Shown: one piece after another, positions 49,907 through 62,000 of the stretch | Layout: each line of letters begins with the position of its first letter | Position numbering within the stretch: position 1 is the stretch's first letter | The notes under the pieces: model-generated | Database searches by the model: none | What the model saw: only the letters and a program-made list of their open reading frames with translations | What the model was told of the DNA's origin: nothing | Translations under genes and position numbers: made by a program | Source of the DNA: Otis tarda | Lineage: Eukaryota > Chordata > Aves > Otidiformes > Otididae | Length of the DNA stretch: 64,000 bases | Reading direction: 5' to 3' | Assembly: GCA_026413225.1 (NCBI GenBank) | Contig: CM048557.1 | Location: forward strand, 45,639,371 to 45,703,370

Positions 49907-51770
49907 TGGGCCCTCTCTGGAAGGAAATGGAAGACCTGGTTACCCAGGATATGGAGAAGGCTGAGGTCCTCAATGATTTTTTTTGCCTCAGTTTTCACTG
50001 CCAAGTGCTCTAGCCACATGGCCCGAGTTGCAGAAGGCAAAGGCTGGGACTGGGAGAATGAAGAACTGCCCACTGTAGGAGAAGAGCAGGGTCGGGACCA
50101 TCTAAGGAACCTGAAGGTGCGCAAGTCCATGGGATCTGATGAGATGCATCTGTGGGTCCTGAGGCACCTGGCAGATGAAGTTGATAAGGCACTATCCATC
50201 ACATTTGAGAAGTCATAGCAGTCCAGTGAGGTTCCTGCCAACTGGAAAAGGGGAAACATAACCCCTATTTTTAAAAAGGGAAACAAGGAAGGCCTGGGGA
50301 ACTACATGCCGGTCAGTCTCACCTCTGTGCCCAGCAAGATCATGGAGTAGATCCTCCTGGAAACTATGCTAAGGCACATGGAAAATAAGGAGGTGATTGG
50401 TGACAACCAACACGGCTTCACTAAGGGCAAATCGTGCCTGACCAATTTGGTGACCTTCTACGATGTGGTAACAGCATTGGTGGATAAGGAACGACAGTCA
50501 TCTACCTAGATTTGTGCAAAGCATTTGACGCTGTCTTGCATGATATCTTTGTCTCTAAATTAGAGAGACTTGGATGTGACAGATGGATCACTCAGTGAAT
50601 AAGGAATTGGCTGGGTGGTCACGTTCAAAGAATTGTGGTTAATGGCTCGATGTCCAAGTGGAGACCAGTGATGACTGGCATTCCTCAGGGGTCAGTATTG
50701 GGACTGGCCCTGTTTAACATCTTTGTTGGTGACATGGAGGATGGAATTGAGTGTACCCTCAGCAACTTCACCAATGACACCAAGCTGTGTGGTGCGGTCA
50801 ACATGCTGGAGGGAAGGGATGCCATCCAGAGGGACCTTAATAGGCTGGAGAGGTGGGCCTATGCAAACCTCATGAAGTTCAACAAGGCCAAGTGCAAGGT
50901 GCTGCACATGGGTTGGGGCAATCCCAAGCACAAATACAATGTCCTGCAAAATTCATTATGGAGCAGGCCAGCAATGTTAAATACTACAAAATGCTACCAT
51001 TCCCCCAAACAGATCAACTGCTGCTACTAAGAAAATCAAATGCTCATGAAGAACAGCAACGTAGATGATCGAGAACTGGTGATTAGATATAAATGAAGAC
51101 TTTTTAAAGCATTTAGCTCTAGGTCAGCACTGCTCAAGTAGTGCAGTCCATTAAGAGCCAGCAATGTGCCCTCACAGCCCAGAAAGCCAGCGGTATCCTG
51201 GGCTGCATCAAAAGAAGTGTGGCCATCCAGTTGAGGGAGGTGATTCTCCTCCTCTACTCTGCTATCATGAGACCCCACCTGGAATACTGTGTTTAGCTTT
51301 GGGGCCTTCAGCATAAGAAGGACGTGGGCCTGTTGAAGTGAGTTCAGAGGAGGGCCACAAAGATGATGAGAGGGCTGGAGCGCCTCTCCTATGAGGACAG
51401 GCTGAGAGTTGGGGTTGTTCAGCCTGGAGAAGAGAAGGCTCCAGGGAGACCTGATAGTGGTCTTCCAGAACCTAAAGAGGGCCTACAAGCAAGCTGGAGA
51501 GGGACTCTTGACAAGGGCATGTAGTGATAGGACATGGGGTAATGGCTTTAAACTGGAAGAAAGTAGATTTAGATTAGATATAAGGAAGAAATTCTTTACT
51601 GTGAGTGGGATGAGGCATTGGAACAAGTTGCCCAGAGAAGTTGTGGATGCCCCGTCCCTGGAAGTGTTCAAGGCCAGGTTGGATGGGGCTTTGAGCACCC
51701 TGGTCTGGTGGAAGGAGTCCCTGCCTAGGGGGAAACTGGGTCCACCCCAAGCCAAACCATTCTGTGATTC
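49907..51770 (+). mobile_element. CR1 LINE with internal 216-bp replacement, plus strand
   Basis: This CR1 starts at a truncated 5' end within ORF2 (GGGCCCTCTCTGGAAGGAAA) and runs to 50938. It resumes at about 51155 and ends near 51770 with a degenerate tail (CCATTCTGTGATTC). Between the two parts CR1 sequence is missing and unrelated sequence is present. Shared TAG codons at 50216 and 50348 match those of the CR1 at 21245. The RT box reads FTND. The 3' half translates as [15 protein letters not shown] and KLPREVVDAPSLEVFKARLD. Confidence 0.92.
50939..51154 (+). other. Non-CR1 segment inside the CR1
   Basis: This is 216 bp of AT-rich sequence replacing what corresponds to about 76 bp of CR1 (positions 23039-23114 in the other plus-strand copy). 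The 11-mer GCCAGCAATGT occurs near the left side (50967-50977) and at the right junction (51157-51167). I do not recognise the insert. Confidence 0.75.
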
Positions 51771-54700
51771 CTTCCAAGAGTCAGACTGGGTCCTTTCCAC
51801 TGCTAGTGTGGTCACTACTATTGGCAGGTCTGTGAAGCATGAAGAGACCTGCTGATAGCTGAGAGCAACATTTTGAGACAGAGATCACAGATTTAGTATT
51901 CATAAGCTGTGGAATGAAGCAGATATCCCTGGAAGCAGCATTTGGTGTATCCAGTCTTCATATTACAGATGACAGCATGCAAAGTAGAAAAATTTATTGG
52001 CTCAACTGTCAGAACCCAGAGAGAGTGAACTAGTGCAGGTGGTAGACAGAAAATCTTTCTGCTTTTAGGAACGACTAAGTCACAATAAATACAAATTCCT
52101 GTGCTATCATTCCTATGGTAACTTTTCAGAAACCTACTCTCTAATCAAGACAGCATCAGGTAGAGCAAGGCCTTGAACAGCCTGTGAACAGAACTATCAG
52201 TCAGATAAAAGATCTCACAGAAATTCAGTTGTCAATGTTAGGCTACTGTATATAAAAAGGAAATGCCAGGTAGAGAAAAGGAGCATATAGTTCAGGATGT
52301 TAGCAGGGTGACAGAGAGCCCAAGAAGATCACTGACTTTACCAGCAATAGACTCAAACATTATTTCTGGGGGTGTTGATCAGCATGGCATAATTTCTTAT
52401 ACTGAACTTCTCTGTAAATGTCATTCCCAACCACTCTCTTCAGGAAGCCTTATGAAACAAATATTCCCTTGAAGTCCCAACACTGCAGCACAAAATCTTT
52501 CTACCTTGTTCTTGTTTTGTATATGTGCTTTGCATGGTGCCCGCAGCAGAAGAGCCAAAGTTCAGCTCTTATTGTAACTAGTACAGAAATAAGGTCGAGG
52601 TGATGCATTTCTCCAGGGCTCAGGAAATCCATCCCACGGTGGGGTGGAGTCCTGACTGCAACTGGATACAGCTCTAGCCAGCTGTTCTAGGAAAGGCTGG
52701 CCAGGCCTGGCAAATGTGTCAAAAGTAGAATGATGGCCACAGAGTGAGCCCTGTAAAACACTCTGTTTCTGGTTTGTATCCTGTCTTGCCCATGTGTGCT
52801 TATTCATAGGCATGCGTGAAGTGTCTCTAGTGAGCCAGGTACATCACACATAGAAACTGAGTGCCCGCTGAAAAGAGGACAGGCATCAGGAGAGCAAGCA
52901 TGTAACTGTTACTGGAACCCCTTTCACTTTTTTTGCTACTGCTGTACTGCGGCACACGGTTTTTTTAGCTCCTGAGCATCTGGGTTAATCAGACTGCCTG
53001 ACCCTTAGACGTTTTTGGCAGCAAAAGCAGTGCATCTGAGAGACATGCCTTGATTTAACACCCTGACACAGCTGGGCTCACTAGGCCTGTAGCTTTTAGC
53101 CCTTGGCTAGCCTCAGATCATACACACGGATACACATGCGGAGATGCTCTGTCCAAGAGTAACAAAGAGGAACAAACCTCTCTGGCTCTGGGTCCTCACA
53201 TCTGTTGCTGTCCTCTTGTCAAACTTGGGCTTTTTGTGATATGAATTTGTTAGTGTCAGTTCTGTTTCCCCTGGACCATTAGATACATTCATAGCATCCC
53301 AGGAATAGGTTGTTAAAACAAAGGTCAAAATTTAGTCAAGAAAGTATTTCTTTGCCACCTGTGGAGCAAGAGCATCCTCTAAATTTGCAGTCCAAACCTG
53401 GGCAGCTTAGGGCTGGTTTAGTGCTTAAATGAAGGAAGTCAGTATCAGTTTCAAGGAGGGGTTAGCTGTATAAGAAAAGGGCAATGACAGATGTTTAAGT
53501 GGAGGGGGCAGTGGGAACAGATTTTTTTGTTAGCATGGAAGAAGAAGAAATGGAGAACTTAACAATGGTTTGCGTTGGAGAAACAGAAGCAAAGCCAATA
53601 CAGACATTAAAAGCAGGAAACTGAGAAAGGCAGTAGGGTTTCTGCCAACCAAAGGAGAAAGAAAAGTGGAAAGGGATTAACTCAGTTTAAGCAGTGAATA
53701 TTTTCTGGCACTGGAGCTTCCATCAGGACAACAGAGAGAGCTTGAGTGGTGAGCTTAGCGTGGTGGGAGATCAGTGACCCAGAAGCGGATGCTGAGAATG
53801 AGCTGTGTGGAGGTGACAGTTGAAGCTTCAAGAATCAAGGTACACTGTGGGTCAGCAGAAAAGACAAAGGGCAAGCCTGTAGAGAGATAGAGATTCTCTA
53901 AACATAAACCACACTTGAAGGTAGAAGTGTGACTGTTCCCTATTTTGTTTTTTTGTTGTTGTTGTTCTACTTGCTGGCATTGTTGATGACATTTTCAACC
54001 ATTAGTCTAGCATTCTGCCTACAGAAGGGTAAGCTGAATTCGGCTGTCAGTTGTGCTGCGTTAACGAAGTGAACAAGCTAATTATGAGCATGGAATCTCT
54101 ATGTAAGAAGCATAAAGATCCATCTGGATTCTCAGCTCCCAGAAGGGCCATGCAGCGTCAGCAGCAAAGGAAACCATAAGTACAGATCCAAAGTTCTCTC
54201 CAAGAGACAATAAACATAGAAACAGGCACGTCATTTGACAATAGCATTTCAAATTATGGCTGACTGAAGTAAGGGGTTGTGTTTTGCAATTGTCATATCT
54301 GCATCCCTCTCCCTTCCTGTATGGACTCCAATTTCTTTCACTAAAATCCAACTAAGATAAAATACAGGAGTCCCTCACTGACCTTTTAGCTACCAGAAGC
54401 ATCTGGATTACTGGCAACTTGCTGACTTTGAAATCTGAAAGCAAAAGGATTCAGACAAAACTACAGAAACTGCACACATGTGCCTGGGTCTGTTAGTCAT
54501 CAGGGTATCACATGGGAACTGGAGATTACAGGGCTCTTCTGGGGCAGAGCTCTCAATAAATGAGTAACACTGCAGAGCTGAATGAGTGAAGGAGAAGGAC
54601 TCTGGCAGAGAGACAGGAGCGTATAGGCAGAAGTCTGGAGTGATCAGAATAGAGTTGGGCAAGAAGGAAGAAAGGCAAGGAAGGATAAGGGAGGGGAGGA

Positions 54701-54944
54701 CAAACCGGGAATAGATGGATCGATTGTACAGATTTTAAGGACAGGACAGATCATTGCAGCTGTATAGCTTGACCTCACCTTGTGAGTAGACGCATTTTTT
54801 ATGTAGGAGGGCATGATCTTAGTTTGGTAACGAATCTTTGTAACAGTTAAAGGAAGTGCAGTTGTAGTCCACAGAGTATAGTTTTGCTGTAACTCAAATG
54901 CTGAGATAAATGCAGGAGGATTTGCATAAAGTATCTGCCTGAGT

Positions 54945-54999
54945 ACTGGAGTACTAGAGACCGAACCTAGACAGTACTAGGCACTGGAGTACTAGAGAC
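54945..54999 (+). repeat. Partial 38-bp-period tandem repeat
   Basis: ACTGGAGTACTAGAGAC occurs at 54945-54961 and again at 54983-54999, a spacing of 38 bp. The intervening ACAGTACTAGG is a partial third copy of the core. Confidence 0.75.
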
Positions 55000-55509
55000 T
55001 AAATGCATCCTGTAGGTCTCAGTTTCCAAGACAAGTGAGAAGTGTTGCCTATATAAGCTGTCTTTGCTGAGACAAGATGCAAAGAGTGATATTTGAATGT
55101 AGCATGTTTTTCCTAGCATGTGCGTTTCTGTTTTAAGGTTGCTTAATAATTTTACTTCAAATCACTGGAATAAGGTGACCACAGCATTCCTAGTTGAGTT
55201 GTGCTTTGGTGGTCCAGTACCATTTACTATCTCCTCCAGAATCAGCTTTCAAGGCACATGGGACAATTAAGTGTTTTAGGCACACCAAAGTCTTGCCAGT
55301 GGCTTGAGTTTTCATCCGTCTTGCTCTGCCTTTTTGGAGTCTGTTGCTTTTACTGCCTTTTTCATGCCATGGTCAAGCACAGCTTCATAGCTACAATCCT
55401 AATGAGATTATGTAAACTAGGAGAATTCTCAATTTTTTGTTTGAGACTTTTATTCTTCCTTGGTATATCCCTTCTTATCTCTGTCTAATTTGATGCTTTT
55501 ACCTGTTAG

Positions 55510-55595
55510 GATGACCTCCACTGAAAGGCAACTGAATGGATTCCAAAACAGCCTTCACAGTGCTGCATCCTGTGAGCCAGGGAAAAATTCCACAG
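55510..55595 (+). CDS. TTLL5: TTLL5 penultimate coding exon
   Basis: The exon is 86 nt, bounded by TTTTACCTGTTAG and the donor GTGAGTG. The first base completes Lys, 28 codons follow, and one base remains (phase 1). The peptide includes ERQLNGFQNSLHSAAS, matching the QLNG-x-Q-x-SL motif near the very end of mammalian TTLL5. In mammals the protein stops roughly 15-20 residues after this point (from memory), so the stop codon is expected in or close to the next exon. Confidence 0.85.
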
Positions 55596-55985
55596 GTGAG
55601 TGCCAGTGCTGAAGACTAGGGAAGTGGGAGTGGGCATGCTGGGATGCTTTCATCTTTCTCAAGAACTGGCAGGGAAAAAACTTTCTCAGCAAGAAGAAGA
55701 AACACAGCTGCCTGCCCTGCTTGTAGTGGTTCCTAGGTAACAATATGGGTTCAGCTGTGCAGGGAATTTATTCCTCCTGGGATTAAAAAGACTAAACAGA
55801 GGGGAGCAAAGGCTGAGTTTCATAGAGCTGGAAGAGGAAGATCCCTAAAAATGTGGCTGGGAAAAAAAACTTGGCTAAAATGGCTCCTCTTTGCTTTAGG
55901 CTTTGGCTCAAAGATGCTCTGTTGTTTAAGCTTGCCCTGTAATAAAGGGCCAGGACATTCTTTACATTTTTCTTCTGTCTTGCAG
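55596..55985 (+). other. TTLL5: TTLL5 last intron, 390 nt
   Basis: This short phase-1 intron has donor GTGAGTG and acceptor TCTTGCAG. It exists only if the terminal exon at 55986 is right. No repeats are recognised in it. Confidence 0.45.
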
Positions 55986-56017
55986 AAAAGCCCCTTAGTT
56001 CAGAAAGACATAGCTGA
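55986..56017 (+). CDS. TTLL5: TTLL5 putative terminal exon and stop codon
   Basis: A strong acceptor (TTTTTCTTCTGTCTTGCAG) lies 390 nt after the previous donor. Two bases complete a Glu codon, followed by KPLSSERHS and TGA at 56015-56017. The resulting end (about 10 residues beyond the previous exon) has a length close to that expected, but the sequence does not resemble the mammalian last residues as I recall them. Polyadenylation signals follow at 56408 and 56707. An alternative terminal exon further downstream, or outside the window, cannot be excluded. Confidence 0.5.
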
Positions 56018-56407
56018 GACTTGTGAATCAACTGCATATTGAAGTCAATCAGTAGAGGTGAAAGTTCCCAAAGGAAAATCACTGAGACTTACAGAATCAA
56101 ATCTTCATCGTTCCCTAGTGGCTAATTAATTCAAAAGGTTTATTTGCTGTTAAGGTCTCAGTAAATGAAGATCCAATCCATTTTTCATTGATGCTGACCT
56201 ATTAGCAGGTAGAGTGTAATCTTGATGAACCCATATTACCCATGACCCACGGTAATTTATGATGGTGCTGTAATAGAATATATGGACAAATTATGGTCTA
56301 AAATGCTTTAAAAAATTGTGTTTCTGACCTTTTGCTTTGCTGGGAAAACCCTGAAAACATTACTTGAATATCACTAATGCAGTGATCTCTGTGTTTTCAC
56401 AGGCTAA

Positions 56408-56413
56408 AATAAA
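56408..56413 (+). promoter_or_regulatory. Candidate polyadenylation signal AATAAA
   Basis: Canonical AATAAA about 390 nt after the proposed TTLL5 stop codon. It is the first canonical hexamer I noticed on the sense strand after that stop. Confidence 0.35.
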
Positions 56414-56706
56414 AGTTTGCATAGGGGTGAACTACCCAATTCATCTCTTGGATATTTAGCTCTGAAACTTAAAGATGACATTTCCATTATTAATGCCAGT
56501 GATTTTATTGCTGATCCTTTAGCACAAACATTCAGCTAATGCATTTGTCATACCGTTCCAAACTTCCTCCCACGCTTTACCACCTGCCAAAAACTTCAGT
56601 TATCCTACCAGAAATTTTATAGGGTGAATAGGCATAGTTAATAAAAAAGGCTCTACAACACATTGGAACGTGATAGTGTAGGAATGGAATATAATGGGAT
56701 TATCAA

Positions 56707-56716
56707 AATAAATAAA
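56707..56716 (+). promoter_or_regulatory. Overlapping AATAAA polyadenylation signals
   Basis: Two overlapping AATAAA hexamers (56707 and 56711) lie about 690 nt after the proposed TTLL5 stop codon. They are an alternative to the signal at 56408. Confidence 0.35.
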
Positions 56717-58049
56717 ATGTCGTCAACACTGTAGTATATGTATAGTTGAGGCAAAAGTTCTGGTCTACTGTATACTTGAAGTTGAGTTTTTAATACAGCT
56801 TATAAAGCAAGGTTACACATAAATTTACAAGTAAATGTGAAAATGGAGTTCTCAATGTATTGACCAAACTGGTTTGCTGAGGGGACTCACATGAAGGTGT
56901 TTATGTGCTGAATTCTGCCTTCTTTTTCAGTTCTAAGAGCACTCTCACAGTTGCCACCCTGTAATTTTAACCTCTGCAAGAGATTTTCTCCAGCCCCTCT
57001 GGGTACTCTTGTTACATGTGTCTGTGATAACTGTAGGTAGCATTTTTCTATCCTTCCCTGTTTCTGTGAATATTTATGCAGAGCATGCGTGAGGATTGTT
57101 GATAATATTAATGATGGAAGGCAACACCCAAAGGTTCGGGAAGAATATAGGCTAGATAACAACTACGAAGTTCAGGGTAGTCAGCCTCTGTGGGAATACC
57201 TGTAATCCAGTGAGAACTGACAACTTCAGCTCACATTTCATTCTGTAGGACTAGGCTAGCTGCACTGTGCTGAACCTATCCTCTCTGAAGCTGAAACAAA
57301 GAGTTTAGCTTGCCATTTAGCTAAGAGTGTGAGGGCTTGGCTAGAACCCTAGTTTGGTTAGGGGTAGGCTAGCAGAACCATGGAGGGTGGGTCACTCACA
57401 GTTTCCTTGTCACTGGAAGAGGTATATAGCTCCAAGAACAGGGCTAAATATTGTGATGACTGAACTAACTAGAGCAAAATGTTTGTTCTTGGAAACTAGG
57501 GAATTATATTTTTTGCAGCTTTGCACCAAGCCACTGGTATGCGTCAGAGGCTGCTGTGCCCAGTCTGTGTGTCTCAGAAACTACTCTGGTCCTTCCTGCA
57601 GGAACAGCTGTTTTTCTTCTTCACTCTCTCCATTGATTGCTTACAGGGCCCTGATTTCCCTCATCAGCAGCTTATTTCGGGTTACTGTTTCACATGTATT
57701 TAGTATCCTAGATACCAACTTAGAGGGGTTGGAGACACAAGTCATAAAGCAGATTACAGAATAAACTGCAAGATTTAAAGATAGAAGACACTGAAAAGTT
57801 GCAGAGATAAGAGGAACCAGGCAAAACCTCTGTATAAACACACACACAAATGTTCAAAAATGAGAAGCCTGAACAGGCCTTCTCCTCTAACAGCCTGTCT
57901 GAGGATAGCTGTGAGTGTCTGCAAAGAAGCAGCATAAAGGTGTCACAAATGATCTAACCGAAAGTAAGGATAATACTCAAAGGAACAGAGAGTCAGGCAG
58001 TGTGGAAGTTTCTGGCTTTTCCAGAAAACAGTTTGCTGGTGGTTAGTAC

Positions 58050-58141
58050 TTGCTGTTTTATTTTCTGTTCCGCTCTAGTGGCATTAGGTGAATAGTGCAG
58101 GAATTCTTTTTCTCAGGAAGGTGAAGTTCTAGGTAAAAAAG
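58050..58141 (+). repeat. 92-bp direct repeat, copy 1
   Basis: The copy starts TTGCTGTTTTATTTTCTG and ends GTTCTAGGTAAAAAAG. It matches 58957-59048 with two substitutions and no indels. The flanks do not match. Confidence 0.92.
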
Positions 58142-58956
58142 TACATACTGTTGTGCAGTGGGCTCAAGATCTTGACGACAGATCCCTTGAGATGAAATAA
58201 AAGGGGGAATAAAAGTAAGCATCTCTGCAAAGCAGCTCAGGATTCTGAAACAAGCCACCACTGCAATGAAAGTGTGGCAGCCTCTCATCCCTATGGCCTC
58301 ATTCTCATTTCATGGAGAGGCAGAAGTTGTGTGTGAGCTGTGCACCACTGGCATAATGAGAGAGAAGGCAGAGATTCTCATGAGCATCTACAGACAGGAA
58401 GCTAAATCTGCAAGCTACCATTTGGGGGTTATTTGTAGTGTGTGAACAGACAGTTCCCTCTCAAAGTTCCTGAAAGTTTAACAGGATTTATTCTATTAAA
58501 GAAATAATAAGAATTACTACCCCTAGGGAACATACAAAATGCTTCTGACCTGATTTTTCACTGAAATGGAACCCCCAGCCGCTGGTGGTTTGTCAGTCAT
58601 TCTGAAAATACAGCCATTATCACATTGCTTTGTTTATTCTGTGTTATTTTGAGGGTCCCTCAGCATTACACTGATTGTTTCCTACATCACGGAATTTAGC
58701 AATTCAACTAGTATTAGTGAAATAGAGTGACTGTGAACTAAGATATCAATTCTCTTTTCCAAGTATTCTTCAGAATATAGTTTGCTGAGTAACAGCTAAG
58801 CCAAGTATTGTGGTGTGTTGTTCAATTCCAGGTTGTCTTTATGAGGCTATGTTTGATATGGTGAGTTCAGATGATGAAGGAAGGAACCTACAGGCTGGTC
58901 CTTTTTTTTACTGGATATATTAACATGTAATGTGTATGGAGACATTTTGCCATATT

Positions 58957-59048
58957 TTGCTGTTTTATTTTCTGTTCCTCTCTAGTGGCATTAGGTGAAT
59001 AGTGCAGGAATTCTTTTTCTCAAGAAGGTGAAGTTCTAGGTAAAAAAG
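58957..59048 (+). repeat. 92-bp direct repeat, copy 2
   Basis: Second copy, exactly 907 bp downstream of the first. The differences are CCGCTC versus CCTCTC and CAGGAAG versus CAAGAAG. Confidence 0.92.
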
Positions 59049-62000
59049 GTGTCATTTTTCCACCAGAATTTAGCTTTTGAACAACTGGCAAGAAACATCA
59101 AGGAAGTTTTGTAGCTACATGGAAGACCTCATAGTTAGAAATGTATTATATTTGTTATTCTTCCTTTTTCAAAATGCTAAGACAAAGCAAGTTTTCGGGA
59201 GAACAGAGGATGAAGGGAACTTTATGAAAATTTAACAGCATAGTCCCAGGCAGCTTCTCTGTTCCTCAGCTGGACTCTTGTCTGCAAGAGCCTAGAGACA
59301 GGAACAATCTGAAGGTATAGTTAACTCCTCACTGCAGTTGTGGAGTGGACGCACAAGGTGATGACCCCAGCAGATTTTATTTGGTTTGGTTTGATTTGTA
59401 AAGGTAACAGCAACCATGAGTGAAATCTGTCTTCTGTCTTTGTGCTTCTCTTTTGTTTGCTGCCAAATTCTTGAGAGTTTGTGAAATTTTTATTTTAAAA
59501 GCTTCAGAAAACAGAATGCCTCTGGGGTTCTGTTTTGCTATGGCAAAAATAAAATGTGCTAATAACTTATATAATTACAAACAAATATGAATAATGTTTA
59601 AAACTGGGCAAGACTGATGCAAGGCTCCAGACTTGACAGAACTTTTACCTTTTCATATTCCAACTGATTAATAGTGATGCAGTTTCATTGGGTTAAAGTT
59701 TGTATTACTAGAGTCTACATGGTTTTTCCAGGACGTGTGCTGGGAGAAGAAAAAAGCATGAGAGTTACTGATTAGGGGAGGTAAAAGTTAGTAATATGCT
59801 GTCTGAGTTTGACAGCAGTGAAGACCGCTAATTCATGCAGTGTCAGATCTCTACCTAGTCTGGTGTAAAGCATGAGTCCAAAACTAATTTTTTTTTTGTA
59901 TTCTAGTTCTCTTGAGAATACTTAATACATAAGGTAAATGTCAAAGCTCAATCTGAAGCTAGGGAGGAAACTTCTTGAGCTAGGTGATACAGACTTTATT
60001 TTATTCCCTGTGATTTCCAGGTCTGTATCTGAGTTTAGTTGCAGGATGATGCACAGTTGTCTGTTTACTTTGGACATTCACCTGGCCCCCATGTCTGCAT
60101 GAATGCCAAGTCCTGAAGGTATGCAACTCTTTGAAATAAAGTGTATCATCATCTGTAAGGGCTAAAAACTGAATCCTGAACTGCCAAGAGACTAGTTGAA
60201 GAATATGGGGATTAATAAGCTGGTATGGATCTAATCCATTTAGAAGGCAGGCTGCTGTTCTTGGTTTTCTAGTGATTTCCTTCTTTAGGCTAAGGTGGAG
60301 TGCAGTGTCTGAATGCTGTCCAAAGAAGATGAATGTGCAGGCAATATCGACCAGTACAGAGTAATGAGCAGAGCCTGCTTACAAACTAGTGATAGTAAGG
60401 AACACTTTTGCACTTTCTCTTCTCTGCATCTAGCACACTCCAGATTTTTTTTTCATTTTACAGGAAATCTACAGGTAGATTGTATATTTCTAAAGTTTTT
60501 TTATATCCAAGATTACTGTATGATCCTTCCTAAGAAGGTCTTGTATGTCTTGTTATAGGAGACCTGAAATTAGAATTAGCATTGGACGTGCTAAGCTGTG
60601 ACTGGCTGTTGTCTACCCACTTCTTAAATTAACACTATTCCTGAAATGCAGCCTCTTAGCAGCCAGCTTAAAGAAAGAAAATAAGAGATTCTTTTAGCAG
60701 GTATGCAAAAGTACAAGCTTCAGAATTGTTCTGCACCAGCAAAAGGAAAAAAAAAAAAGGCACGTAAATACAACAGGCATTTAAACAGGATACAATCACT
60801 TTGTATTGTTTGCCAGATCTAAACAAAGAAAACGCCTGGGATTTGGAGATTCTTTTATCAGCCAGTGTCTCTCAACTCTCTTAGAGTGTAAAGGGTGAGG
60901 ATGGGACGGGATATGTACTGTTGCCACTGTGCATGGCCTGTGTCAGACTCCCAGCCATTTGCTACAGTAGGGCCAAATTCCCAGCTGCCCAGCTTTGTCC
61001 AGGCTTCCTCAGCTTCTGCCAGGCTCCTCTGCAGCCTTGGAAGGCAGTAGATTGTTGAACACCAATGTATTTATTTTTATGTTGTTACCACATTCCCAAG
61101 AGGAACCTTGGCTATGATTTCAGCTGGTCTCACCATGCTGTCCAAATCCTTCATCAGGAGCAGCTGGGAAAAGAACTCACTCAGGTTTCTCCATAGCACA
61201 TTGCTGGTACGCCTCCTCCCTGCCACTAATCCTGTTAATTCCAGTCTTGATTTGCCACCCTCCTGGTTCTCTCTTGCTGCTGTGACTGACTGCACAAGTG
61301 GTCTTGACTTTGAAAGGTGACCTTCAAATGGGCACCTCAAGTAACCTCTATCTCAGGCTACTTTGGCTACTTAGGCACAAGATATGTTATGACACAAAAG
61401 ATCAACTTTTGATGTCACCTCATTACTCATCCTAGTCCAGGAATGGAGTAATGACGACCTCTTCCACATAAATCCTTCCAGAACCACCTATCTGGCTGAG
61501 AAGCTCTGGATGGGTCACTGAACAGGAGCAGCAGTGTGATACCCAGCACCTAGCAACAGACTTTCCAGTGCAGCCTCTGACTCTGCATACAACCTTTGTC
61601 AACAGCAGTGATAACATTTTGTCAGCACATCTCTCTGTACTGCCATCACCGAGAGAGAAGGGGTTACTGAGAAACGGAATGAGTCCATTTTATCATATTT
61701 TGGAAAGCAGTGGAGCTTGAGGTGAATCCTACTATTGTGCTTCCCTTTTTGGGAGAGCAGAGAATCAGTTACAATGGAGGATATTTGGTTTCACATTTGT
61801 TCTTAGAATTATCTTCCTAAAGCCATGTTCTTTCACGCATCATGAAAACATCCTGGATCTTCTCTCCCTCTCCCAGTTGACTCCCACAGTTTCATAAAGA
61901 GGGCAAACAGGAAGGGGGAAAAGATAATTTCTCATATAGTTGTAGCTATAGTTGTTGCATCTGCCCTGGGTCAGATAATGACAGGCAAGCCTGTAGTACC

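Larger units (their letters stand above)
44486..55509 (+). other. TTLL5: TTLL5 intron, 11.0 kb
   Basis: This phase-2 intron is rich in repeats: the CR1 tail-to-tail pair at 45205-47166, an ancient relic near 48.7-49.0 kb, and the rearranged CR1 at 49907-51770. In 47170-48670 and 51770-55509 I see no exon and only a small 38-bp-period repeat near 54.95 kb. Confidence 0.8.
56018..56740 (+). other. TTLL5: Predicted TTLL5 3' UTR
   Basis: This AT-rich sequence follows the proposed stop codon and has no open coding frame of note. It runs to the second cluster of AATAAA hexamers. The extent is inferred only from the stop and the hexamers, so the real cleavage site could be near 56430 or near 56740. 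Confidence 0.35.
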
